NCBI GenBank assembly: GCA_029269125.1
Contig: JARHXX010000008.1
Coordinates: forward strand, 1-64,000
DNA: 64,000 nt
Direction of reading: 5' to 3'
Source: Kiritimatiellaeota bacterium B1221
GTDB taxonomy: Bacteria; Verrucomicrobiota; Kiritimatiellia; SS1-B-03-39; UBA6053
Below, piece after piece: positions 36,435 through 44,199 of the stretch (positions are counted from its first letter, which is position 1; each line of letters opens with the position of its first letter). A program made the position numbers and the translations under genes. The notes below the pieces were generated by a model. That model ran no database searches. It had not been told where the DNA came from and was given only the letters and a program-made list of their open reading frames with translations.

Positions 36435-37115
36435 TCATCTTGGATTCAATACGTCGCATTCGTCATGGGGTTTGCTGTAGACGGCATCCCACTCCTCTTT
36501 GGTGTAGGATCCCCAATGTCCATCTCCGAAAATCACACTCATGGTTCCTATTCCTGTACGCGTGGGGTCATAATGTCGAAAATGCCCCGTGAAATTAGAG
36601 TAATACAATTGAAATGCGTTCCTGGAATCTGCCAGCATGATACTTTCCGCCAAGTTCGTATTGCGGGCAAATAATCCGGCATAAGCTGGGTTCAATCCGG
36701 TGGAATGCACGTTGATACTGTAGAATTTTATGTTGGGACAGCGATTTTGTTCAGGCGTACCCCAGCCATCATAATTTTCAGCTCCTTCCAAATAGGGACT
36801 CATCAGATCTGTCCAACGGCTGGCCCCTCCTCCGCCCGCAGGAGAAGGTATTTCTCCTTTATGATCCAAGGCATAAAGCATCAACGCATCATACATTTCC
36901 CCTTTTCGCTGACCACATTGCACAAACCGTGCCCGTTCCATTACGGCCCCTGCCACCGGGAACACCAGCGTCATGAGCAAAGCAATAATCGCAATCACCA
37001 CCAGTAACTCAATTAGTGTAAATGCGGCGCGTGAATCCGCTATCCGCGGTTTAGAACAACTGTCCTTCTGCGGATAGATCCGGAGCGAAGGGTGGGTGTG
37101 AGTTTTCGCTTTCAT
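36435..37115 (-). CDS. Prepilin-type N-terminal methylation-domain protein
   Basis: I use the ATG at 37113-37115 (MKAKTHTHP). The protein has about 226 residues. A long positively charged leader precedes AAFTLIELLVVIAIIALLMT, the type IV prepilin/pseudopilin segment, with Ala in place of the usual Gly before the cleaved Phe. The C-terminus carries the GDGHW motif (SVIFGDGHWGSY) typical of the large prepilin-like family of Planctomycetes, Lentisphaerae and Verrucomicrobia. The role of that family is unknown; they probably form pseudopili or surface fibres on polysaccharide-related loci. It lies downstream of a LacI gene and an 18-bp palindrome. Confidence 0.8.
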   Translation of the reverse strand: MKAKTHTHPSLRIYPQKDSCSKPRIADSRAAFTLIELLVVIAIIALLMTLVFPVAGAVMERARFVQCGQRKGEMYDALMLYALDHKGEIPSPAGGGGASRWTDLMSPYLEGAENYDGWGTPEQNRCPNIKFYSINVHSTGLNPAYAGLFARNTNLAESIMLADSRNAFQLYYSNFTGHFRHYDPTRTGIGTMSVIFGDGHWGSYTKEEWDAVYSKPHDECDVLNPR

Positions 37116-37189
37116 AATTTTGATGGGTGAACAGAAGGCCCTCCACCATTTGCAGAGCACGCTTCTTCACAGCACCCATTCTATCTCAG

Positions 37190-37207
37190 TTTGCATTTTA
37201 ATGCAAA
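37190..37207. promoter_or_regulatory. 18-bp palindrome upstream of a prepilin-like gene
   Basis: TTTGCATT-TT-AATGCAAA is a near-perfect palindrome 75 bp before the prepilin-like gene and 33 bp after the LacI stop. Its form (inverted half sites, central TT) suits a dimeric regulator; the LacI-family protein beside it is an obvious candidate, though LacI-type sites usually have a central CG. Confidence 0.4.
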
Positions 37208-37239
37208 TCTAAGAAATTTTGAAAGCTTCCCGAACAGAA

Positions 37240-38262
37240 TTAACCCGCAGAAGTACGCGGAATAAATTTCATATGTACAAAGCGGGTTTGTTTGGGGGCA
37301 TCCGGATTTGCAATTTTTGCGGTCACACATTGAAAGACCTCCTGGGCCACTTGATCGTGCATACGGTCAATAGTGGCCAATGCAGGCGCCCATACCACCC
37401 CGGTAGGGGCATTATTCAGGCCAACAATGGCCACGTCTTCCGGAATACGAATGCCCCGATCCTGCAGTTCACGCATCACATACAGGGCCCCCACATCATT
37501 CACACAGAAAATGGCGTCGACCGACACCTCTCCGGGAAATGCATTTATGATCGCATTCCGGTGCTGCTCGCTGTGCTCCCGCGGAATGGTGGTTTTGGGC
37601 ATGGGAATCAAGGTATGCTCATGCTCCTCCAACCCGTAATCACGACAGGCTTGGCGAAATACTTCAATTTTAGGCGGATTGGATTCTTCGGTGGGTTCGA
37701 TCAGGATACTTACCCGTTTTCTCCCGGTTTTTGCGAAATGGGCGACCACTTCGCGCATGGCGTTATAGCGGTCATGCACCACCAGCTCCCCCGGAAATTC
37801 GGATACTTCTTCACGCGATACCGCCACCACTGCCGGAATCGCCTTTAAGGCATTCACGATTTTCTCATTACTCAACAGCGAAGGGATGGAATGTAAAAAT
37901 AAAGCATCCACGCCCCTCCCCGCCAGCTCATGAATTTGTGAACACAGCACATCCAAATCCTGGGTGGCAGGGGCTGAATACGTCGCCAAATTTTCCGCAT
38001 TCAGCAATTTCACCAGTGACAAACTAATTGCGGAATCCCCGGCCCAGGGGTCGGCCACCGGCCAAATCGCACCAATCGCATGAGTGCGGCTTCCCCGCAG
38101 ACCCGAAGCCATGCGGTTCGGCTGATAGCCCATTTCCTCACAGGCTTTTGCCACCCGCTCCCGGGTTTCATCGCTGATGCGGCCGTTGTTATTAATGACC
38201 GCAGAAACGGTACGTTGGCTCACCCCAAGTTTTCGGGCAATCTCAGTTTGGCTGGGGGTCAT
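37240..38262 (-). CDS. LacI-family transcriptional regulator
   Basis: A 340-residue repressor. The N-terminal LacI helix-turn-helix is clear (TEIARKLGVSQRTVSAVINN, then NGRISDETRERVAKACEEMGYQPN with the hinge helix region). The C-terminal periplasmic-binding-like ligand domain begins near residue 60 and includes 'EDVAIVGLNNAPTGVVWAPA' and 'DRMHDQVAQEVFQC'. The ligand is unknown; by location it should be a sugar or oligosaccharide released by the nearby beta-helix or GH57 proteins. It begins 6 bp after the second prepilin-like gene, so it sits at the end of a three-gene transcript. Confidence 0.9.
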   Translation of the reverse strand: MTPSQTEIARKLGVSQRTVSAVINNNGRISDETRERVAKACEEMGYQPNRMASGLRGSRTHAIGAIWPVADPWAGDSAISLSLVKLLNAENLATYSAPATQDLDVLCSQIHELAGRGVDALFLHSIPSLLSNEKIVNALKAIPAVVAVSREEVSEFPGELVVHDRYNAMREVVAHFAKTGRKRVSILIEPTEESNPPKIEVFRQACRDYGLEEHEHTLIPMPKTTIPREHSEQHRNAIINAFPGEVSVDAIFCVNDVGALYVMRELQDRGIRIPEDVAIVGLNNAPTGVVWAPALATIDRMHDQVAQEVFQCVTAKIANPDAPKQTRFVHMKFIPRTSAG

Positions 38263-38268
38263 GAATTT

Positions 38269-38904
38269 TTAGTGGGCTCGATTAGGGTTTAATAACGGAC
38301 ATTGTTCATGCGGACGGGTAATGAGAGGCGTGCCGTAAGGCAATGTATCCCAATGGCCATCACCGTAAATCACACTCACATCCCCAATCCCCTCACGGGT
38401 CGGATCATTGTGACGGAAATGAAAGTAACTGTTCCACCGATTGGAGAAAAGATAAAAAGAACTCCGAGTATCGGATAACATCAGGGTTTTACTGGATCCC
38501 TGCGCACGGATACTGGTGCCGCCCATGTAATAATTAAATCCAATCGAGTGCGTGTTCAGCCAGGGATATTCATCCACCAACGGACACTTGTACTGAGGGG
38601 GAATCGAATAATTACTCTTCCAGCCGGGGTCTAAATAGGGATTAACGTAATACGCAAAACGGCGTTCCGGACCACTTTTCGATCCGGACGGGCTCGGCAA
38701 AAGTCCGCCGTGTTCAATGCCGTACTGAAACAGTCCCAAATGGACGTTTTTAAGCCGACTGGAGCAGGTGGTGAGTTTCGAACGCTCAATCATCGATCCC
38801 ACCACGGGGGACAGGAGAGAAATCAGTAGGGCAATAATCGCAACCACCACTAACATTTCAATGAGGGTGAAACCGGACTTTTCTTGGGGGGATTGTGTAT
38901 TCAT
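38269..38904 (-). CDS. Prepilin-type N-terminal methylation-domain protein
   Basis: A 211-residue protein with a short leader (MNTQSPQEKSG) and a canonical cleavage site before FTLIEMLVVVAIIALLISLL. The globular part ends with SVIYGDGHWDTLPYG and is closely similar in its last 60 residues to the other prepilin-like protein here (both have 'HxDPTRxGIGxxSVIxGDGHW'). The two are probably paralogues secreted and assembled alike by a type II/IV system encoded elsewhere. It overlaps the preceding membrane-protein gene by 4 bp (ATGA, 38901-38904) and is followed at 6 bp by lacI. Confidence 0.85.
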   Translation of the reverse strand: MNTQSPQEKSGFTLIEMLVVVAIIALLISLLSPVVGSMIERSKLTTCSSRLKNVHLGLFQYGIEHGGLLPSPSGSKSGPERRFAYYVNPYLDPGWKSNYSIPPQYKCPLVDEYPWLNTHSIGFNYYMGGTSIRAQGSSKTLMLSDTRSSFYLFSNRWNSYFHFRHNDPTREGIGDVSVIYGDGHWDTLPYGTPLITRPHEQCPLLNPNRAH

Positions 38905-39608
38905 TGGACGGGGAGCTCAGGGGTAAAGATATAATTCTTTTCAAAAATTTCCATTGCGGCCTCCCGGGAAGTCGGGACCGGAGGAACTTGCGTGCGGGGT
39001 TGAATGCTCACGACACCCGCGATGCCCGGGGGAAGTTTTGTCTCCCAATTTTCAGGCAGAACATCGTCCATCAATCCATATAGCGGCGGAAATTCTATAC
39101 GTCCCAATACGTAGGGATCCACCGGCAAACCTGCAAAAGACACCACCGCAACCACCCCATCATGCGGCTCTAACATCTCTTGGAAATCACGGGTTCGGCG
39201 GACCAGTCCTCCCGGGAGCTGACTGCTTTCGATCGTCCCCACCCGGGTGGCATCAATCGGCACCAGGCTGTACGCGTCACCCAAGGTCTCCTGAAGCCCT
39301 TTGAGTTGCACTTCCGGGATGGCCTGTATAATCGGGTCGGGATCGCCCGGTCGCAATTGAATAACCGCAACCACACCGCCGCCGGGCACATCCTGAAGAA
39401 TCCTTTCGCCAAAAAGATTGCCCAACACCTGATCCATCACCACCATCTCCTCCACGGCAGGCGCTTTTTCCGTGCGAAAAGAGGAAAGACTGGCAATGAT
39501 CGCAATCACCGCAGGAATCAATGCCCATTTTTTTAAAACGGGATTTTGTTTTCCGGCGATAAACAGGCCGGTGGTGACGACGAGAAGGAGGAGATAAACA
39601 AAGAACAT
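38901..39608 (-). CDS. Membrane-anchored protein of unknown function
   Basis: A 235-residue protein with two N-terminal hydrophobic helices (MFFVYLLLLVVTTGLFIAG, and WALIPAVIAIIASLSSF) and a soluble domain of about 180 residues rich in Val, Pro and Gly. Phrases such as GGGVVAVIQLRPGDPDPI, 'EPHDGVVAVVSFAGLPVDP' and 'GIAGVVSIQP' suggest a repeated beta-alpha unit, perhaps three copies of a similar strand. I recognise no known domain. As the first gene of a transcript with a prepilin-like protein and LacI, it may help place or process the pilin-like product; this is a guess from position. Confidence 0.55.
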   Translation of the reverse strand: MFFVYLLLLVVTTGLFIAGKQNPVLKKWALIPAVIAIIASLSSFRTEKAPAVEEMVVMDQVLGNLFGERILQDVPGGGVVAVIQLRPGDPDPIIQAIPEVQLKGLQETLGDAYSLVPIDATRVGTIESSQLPGGLVRRTRDFQEMLEPHDGVVAVVSFAGLPVDPYVLGRIEFPPLYGLMDDVLPENWETKLPPGIAGVVSIQPRTQVPPVPTSREAAMEIFEKNYIFTPELPVQ

Positions 39609-39910
39609 ATTTTTTTTCGTGGGATGTTGACTTACGCTAAGAAATCCTGCAGTGATGCTACGTAATACCTTTGTGCCGATTTTTTCAATAAAAAAAATTA
39701 GATTCTTATGAGCGGCCCAATGGTGTAACGCACAAAAGACGGCCTTTATGACATTTTCCTCCCTTTTTCACCTCTCTTTTCCCTGCGGGAAAAAGCCTCG
39801 GAACCACCCTTAAACAGGAAGTTCCTGTTCGCGTGGCTCAGCATTGGGCAAATGAATTTCTTATGTTAGTATACCCCCATACCTTATCAACCCCCAAGGA
39901 GACCTCCCCC

Positions 39911-40444
39911 ATGAAATCCCTCTTACTATTGAGTACCCTCGCCTTCTCTCTGCTTTCCGCCCCCCTGCTGACGGCAGATGACAATTTACTCAAAAATCCC
40001 GAATTGGAACAGGCCGAAGACGGGAAAGCCCCCAAAGGATGGAAAACCTACAGCAACAAACAAAAAATCTCCACCGATAAAAAGGAAGCTCCCGACGGCA
40101 GCAACCAAAGCCTGCGCGTGGATTTGATCGCCGACGGCGGAAAAGCTCTGGGACAAATCGTGCAAAAAATCCCGGTGAAAGAAAAAACCGATTACGTTCT
40201 GAAGCTGGACATGAAAAGCAGCAAATCCGGAATAGGTGTGGGACAAGTGAAATTAATGTCTCTCCGCTCCGAATTGAAACGGATCCCCACCGAAACCAGC
40301 TCAAAAAACTGGTCGACCATCGAACTGGAATTCAACAGTGGCAATGCCGACAACATCCTGGTGCTGCTTCGCTACAAACAAAAAGAGGGTCTGATTGGCG
40401 AAACCGTTTGGTTCGCAAATCCGGTACTCATCGAAAAAAAATAA
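39911..40444 (+). CDS. Secreted stand-alone carbohydrate-binding-like protein
   Basis: I use the ATG at 39911, which has an AAGGAG Shine-Dalgarno at 39896-39901 and a signal peptide (MKSLLLLSTLAFSLLSAPLLTA). The 177-residue product is one jelly-roll (CBM4/9-like) domain: 'NLLKNPELEQAEDGKAPKGW' opening, a central 'IVQKIPVKEKTDYVLKLDMK' strand pair and the closing 'IELEFNSGNADNILVLLRYK'. It is visibly homologous to residues 20-165 of the beta-helix protein at 41995-44199 (QRIPVKADTRYRL, NSGNADQLMVQMRW), though here no catalytic part follows. It likely binds polysaccharide outside the inner membrane. In the same direction, GH57-like and beta-helix genes follow. Confidence 0.75.
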   Translation: MKSLLLLSTLAFSLLSAPLLTADDNLLKNPELEQAEDGKAPKGWKTYSNKQKISTDKKEAPDGSNQSLRVDLIADGGKALGQIVQKIPVKEKTDYVLKLDMKSSKSGIGVGQVKLMSLRSELKRIPTETSSKNWSTIELEFNSGNADNILVLLRYKQKEGLIGETVWFANPVLIEKK

Positions 40445-40492
40445 ATTTTCACAACCTACATAAATAACCCCATAACCTACATTTAGATTCTT

Positions 40493-41875
40493 ATGACAAA
40501 ACCCGGTATTATCTTCATGCCTCACGGCAACCTGCAGTACTCCCAACTTCCCCCCGAACGGCGGGCCTGGGTGGTGAATGAATCCTATAAACCTTTGTTC
40601 GAAATGGTCCGTGACCACGGATACAAAATTGCCTTCGAAGCTTCCGGCTGGACCCTGGATTTGATGGCCCGTGAAACCCCCGAAGTCATGGCCCTGCTCA
40701 AGTCGCTGGTCCAAAACGGCCAGGTGGAAGGTGTCGCCTCCCCGCATATCCACATTATGATTCCGAATATCGATGCCGATGTCGGACTGGCCACCTTAAA
40801 GAAAGGACTCGACACCTGGGAACGCCTCACCGGCGTCCGCCCGGAAACCGGCTGGAATCCGGAGTGCGGCTGGGCGGGATTTGTCCCCGAAATCTACAAA
40901 GAAGCCGGCTTTAAACGTTTGGTGATGGATGCCGACTCCTACTTCCTCTCCTACCCCGAAATCCGCGAAGCCACGGGACTCCGCTACGACGTGCGCGGAC
41001 ACAGTAATAAAAACCACCTGTTCAAAATCGAAGAATACATCAAAGATAAAAAAGATTATCTGCAGTATTTGACCAACCTGTCCACGGCCCCCAATGGCTT
41101 GGAAATGATTTTCCGCTCCGACTGCATGGCCAACCCCATGTTGTGGTACCTGATGGGCGCCACCGAAGGCATGCGCGATGAACCGGTTTCTTCCGATGAA
41201 ATCCGCGCCCTGTTTGAACGCTGGCATGAACGTGCACAGGCCACGGGTACTTTTGTGATGCCCTACGCGGAAGATGCGGAATACATCGGCACCAGTGCCT
41301 ACTTCTATGTCAAACAATTCAATCAGGCCCGCTTCTTCGAACCCGAACCCGATAGTATTGTTCGCTTTAAAGGCATGCTGGACATGGCGATTGAAACCGG
41401 TTTTGAACTGACCACCCCCTCTCTGGCAGCCAAAGCGTCGGAAACACGCTTGGCCAACGAAAAAATTGCCTGCATCGAAAACGGTGCCGCCTGGCACGGC
41501 GGCACCGCCAAAGCCTGGGCAAATACCGGCTGGTCCCGCATTCTGGATCCGGTCTGCCGCAACATTCTCGACGGCATCCGCACCCTCTGTCCCGCCGGAC
41601 TGAGTCAGGTGGACGGCGCCCTGAAAGATGCGCTGGAATCCGTCACCTCCGCTTACGTTTCGGATGCCCGCTGGCCGCCACAGCCCACCACCCCCGGACG
41701 CTTCAACGTGCGGGAAAGTCTGGACGATCTCCGCGACGCAAACCTGGCAATGGAGCGCGCGATGAAGGATATGGGCGTCAGTGAAGAACGCGGACTCTAT
41801 TCTCCGCGCCTGATGGAAACCCAAATCCAGGCCATCGATGATGAGTTGATGGACCTCCCCTTCTTCGGGGAGTAA
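40493..41875 (+). CDS. GH57-like polysaccharide-active enzyme
   Basis: A 460-residue protein with no signal peptide, so probably cytoplasmic. It has the (beta/alpha)7 shape of glycoside hydrolase family 57: HGNLQYSQLP near the N-terminus, 'SPHIHIMIPNIDADVGLATL', the nucleophile block WNPECGW with Glu124, and the acid block PYAEDAEYIG with Asp261 near residue 260. GH57 enzymes act on alpha-glucans (amylase, 4-alpha-glucanotransferase, branching). The last 120 residues are helical and hold no known module. It could instead be a deacetylase-like relative, as both share the barrel. It follows the CBM gene by 48 bp and precedes the beta-helix genes. Confidence 0.7.
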   Translation: MTKPGIIFMPHGNLQYSQLPPERRAWVVNESYKPLFEMVRDHGYKIAFEASGWTLDLMARETPEVMALLKSLVQNGQVEGVASPHIHIMIPNIDADVGLATLKKGLDTWERLTGVRPETGWNPECGWAGFVPEIYKEAGFKRLVMDADSYFLSYPEIREATGLRYDVRGHSNKNHLFKIEEYIKDKKDYLQYLTNLSTAPNGLEMIFRSDCMANPMLWYLMGATEGMRDEPVSSDEIRALFERWHERAQATGTFVMPYAEDAEYIGTSAYFYVKQFNQARFFEPEPDSIVRFKGMLDMAIETGFELTTPSLAAKASETRLANEKIACIENGAAWHGGTAKAWANTGWSRILDPVCRNILDGIRTLCPAGLSQVDGALKDALESVTSAYVSDARWPPQPTTPGRFNVRESLDDLRDANLAMERAMKDMGVSEERGLYSPRLMETQIQAIDDELMDLPFFGE

Positions 41876-41885
41876 TCCGACAGTC

Positions 41886-41948
41886 AAAGGTCGGAGGCCG
41901 GAAACAAAATCGATAGCGATATCGAAACCGTGTCCGCCTCCGACCTGA
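41886..41948. repeat. Stem-loop repeat with an ATCGATAGCGATATCGA core
   Basis: GGTCGGAGGC (41889-41898) pairs perfectly with GCCTCCGACC (41936-41945), enclosing ATCGATAGCGATATCGA (41909-41925). A related unit is at 57820-57920. It lies between the GH57-like and beta-helix genes and may trim or stabilise the transcript. Confidence 0.55.
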
Positions 41949-41994
41949 ATTCCCTATTTGCTCAATTCCCCCATTTCCCCACACTAGAGACCCA

Positions 41995-44199
41995 ATGAAA
42001 ATTCCATCCCTTCCCGCAATCCTCTCCCTCTTATTCCTTTCCGGATTTCTCCACGCCCAGGAAAACCTTCTGCCCAACGGCGATTTTTCAACCTGGTCCG
42101 ACGGCAAACCCGCCCACTGGTCCATTTGGACCAAAGGCCAGGAGATCACCCAAAGCGAAGGCCCCACAACCGAAAGCAAGAGCCTGAACATCACCCTGAA
42201 AAAAGCTTACGGCAAAAAAAGCGGCGAAATCATTCAGCGTATTCCGGTCAAAGCCGACACCCGCTACCGCCTCTCCGCCCAGGTGAAAGGAGACGGCGAA
42301 GGGATTCTGCAAATCAAACGCCTGTCCGGGAAAAAAGAACTTTCACGCCACAGTTCCAAATCAAATAAAGGCCCGGAGTGGAGCGAAATTTCCGTCACCG
42401 TAAACAGCGGCAATGCCGACCAATTGATGGTGCAGATGCGCTGGAATCAGGAAGAGAAAAATCTGGATAAAAGTGTGGCCTTTGCCGACATGCAACTCGT
42501 CGAACTGGGAGATATGACCCACACCGGCGAAGAAGTGCCGCCGCGGATCGTGGCCACTTACAACAATCTCGGCATCTACTGGAAACCCACCGGCGGCACC
42601 GCAAAAAAAGAAGTCACCGTGGCCTACCGCAAAAAAGGAACGAGCCAATGGAAGGAGGCGCTTCCCCTGTGGTTCGACGACATGCAGCATCCCGGCAGTA
42701 CCGAACAGCATACCGCGGAATATCGGGGCAGTATCGTCTTGCTCGAAAGCGGCACCCCCTACGAAGTGAAACTCACTTTTGACGGTCAGCTGGAACGCAT
42801 CGTCGAGGCTCAAACCCGGTCTGATAACTTTAAAATCGCCAAACGGGTGGAACTCCCCGCAACGCAAACCGAAACCTTTGTGATCACCGAAGGCGGTTCC
42901 GAATCCGAAGGCTACGTTTTATATGAAATGCCGGAAGGGAGCGCGTGGGATCTCGCGGACCAGGCGGTGGCCAACATCGAAGTTCAGGCCTCCTACGTCA
43001 TCCTCCGCGGTCTTACCCTCAAAGGAGCCAAGAACCATGGAATCGTGCTGAAAAATGTTACCGATGTGGTGATCGAAAATTGTGATATCAGCGGCTGGGG
43101 CGAAACCCGTGCCAGTGGTCAGGCCAAAAACCTGAATGCGGCCATTTTTGCGAACGCCAAAGGACTGGAACGCATCACCATTCAACACAACGACCTGCAT
43201 CACCCCCGCAGCGACAGCAACTCCTGGAACCAAAAACGGCCCGGCACCAACAGCAGTCATCCCGAAGGCCCCCAGGGCATCGTTTTCCGCGGGGGACAGG
43301 GCGGACACGTCATCCGTTTCAACCGTATCTATTCCGACTTTGACCATATGTTTAACGACGGCATGGGCGAAACCAAAAACTTCAGTTACGGCGGATTCCC
43401 GGTGAAAGACAGTGATGTGCACGACAACTTTGTTTCACACTGCTGGGATGACGGATTGGAAATTGAAGGCGCCGACATGAACGTGCGGGTCTACAACAAC
43501 TATATCGACAACACCTACGGTGCCATCGGTGCCGCCGCCCCTTCGCTCGGACCGCTGTATATCTTCCGGAATGTGTACGGCGTATCCATTAAACACAACG
43601 GCACCAACCCCAATGATTATCGCGGACACTATTTGGTGAAACTCGGAAACGAGAAACCGCAATGGACCCACGGACGCATGTACATTTTCCACAACACCAA
43701 TCTGCAGCCTCCCGCCTTTGAAGGATTTACGGACCTCACCAGCGGGGCCCAGTCCGGGATTGTGTTCACCTCCAATAAAAAGACCCAAAAGAACATTGTC
43801 ACCCGCAACAACCTGCTTGACGTCCGCAAAGACCGTGACTGGGCCATTCGGGATACTCAGCTCACAGAGAGTAACGACTTTGATTACGACATGCACGATG
43901 GGCGCACCATGTACAAGGAAGGCTCCGGTGCCAACAACATCATCGCCAACCCCACCTACCGCAGAACGGAAAACGGATTACTCGAACTGGTTCCCGGCAC
44001 CCCGGGTCATGATGCCGGTGCGCGGATCCCGAACTTTAACGACGGCTATGTCGGGGACGCCCCAGATATGGGCGCGGTGGAGACCGGCGTCGACCGCAGA
44101 CCGGCTCTCTGGCCGGAGTTTCCGGAATGGCTCGGTGAAGGCTCCGATACATCCACAACCGAAGCGCCCGCAGAGGAACCCGTAGAAATCACAGAATGA
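41995..44199 (+). CDS. Secreted right-handed beta-helix protein with N-terminal CBM
   Basis: A 734-residue exported protein (signal peptide MKIPSLPAILSLLFLSGFLHAQ). Domains: jelly-roll carbohydrate-binding domain 22-170; a fibronectin-like strand region 185-290 (RIVATYNNLGIYWKPTGGTA, LPLWFDDMQHPG); and a parallel beta-helix from about 310, with successive turns such as 'GIVLKNVTDVVIENCDIS', 'GHVIRFNRIYSDFDHMFNDG', 'DNFVSHCWDDGLEIEGADMN'. Beta-helix proteins of this kind are usually polysaccharide lyases or hydrolases; conserved His-Asp pairs (SDFDHMFND, SHCWDDGLEIEG) are candidate active-site residues. Its stop overlaps the start of a paralogue at 44196-44199 (ATGA). Confidence 0.8.
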   Translation: MKIPSLPAILSLLFLSGFLHAQENLLPNGDFSTWSDGKPAHWSIWTKGQEITQSEGPTTESKSLNITLKKAYGKKSGEIIQRIPVKADTRYRLSAQVKGDGEGILQIKRLSGKKELSRHSSKSNKGPEWSEISVTVNSGNADQLMVQMRWNQEEKNLDKSVAFADMQLVELGDMTHTGEEVPPRIVATYNNLGIYWKPTGGTAKKEVTVAYRKKGTSQWKEALPLWFDDMQHPGSTEQHTAEYRGSIVLLESGTPYEVKLTFDGQLERIVEAQTRSDNFKIAKRVELPATQTETFVITEGGSESEGYVLYEMPEGSAWDLADQAVANIEVQASYVILRGLTLKGAKNHGIVLKNVTDVVIENCDISGWGETRASGQAKNLNAAIFANAKGLERITIQHNDLHHPRSDSNSWNQKRPGTNSSHPEGPQGIVFRGGQGGHVIRFNRIYSDFDHMFNDGMGETKNFSYGGFPVKDSDVHDNFVSHCWDDGLEIEGADMNVRVYNNYIDNTYGAIGAAAPSLGPLYIFRNVYGVSIKHNGTNPNDYRGHYLVKLGNEKPQWTHGRMYIFHNTNLQPPAFEGFTDLTSGAQSGIVFTSNKKTQKNIVTRNNLLDVRKDRDWAIRDTQLTESNDFDYDMHDGRTMYKEGSGANNIIANPTYRRTENGLLELVPGTPGHDAGARIPNFNDGYVGDAPDMGAVETGVDRRPALWPEFPEWLGEGSDTSTTEAPAEEPVEITE

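Noticed and set aside
38895-39600. Plasmid or phage origin for the ParA/RHH cassette and neighbours
   Set aside because: No replication initiator, integrase, relaxase or phage gene is seen; flanking genes are core metabolic genes, so the locus appears chromosomal.
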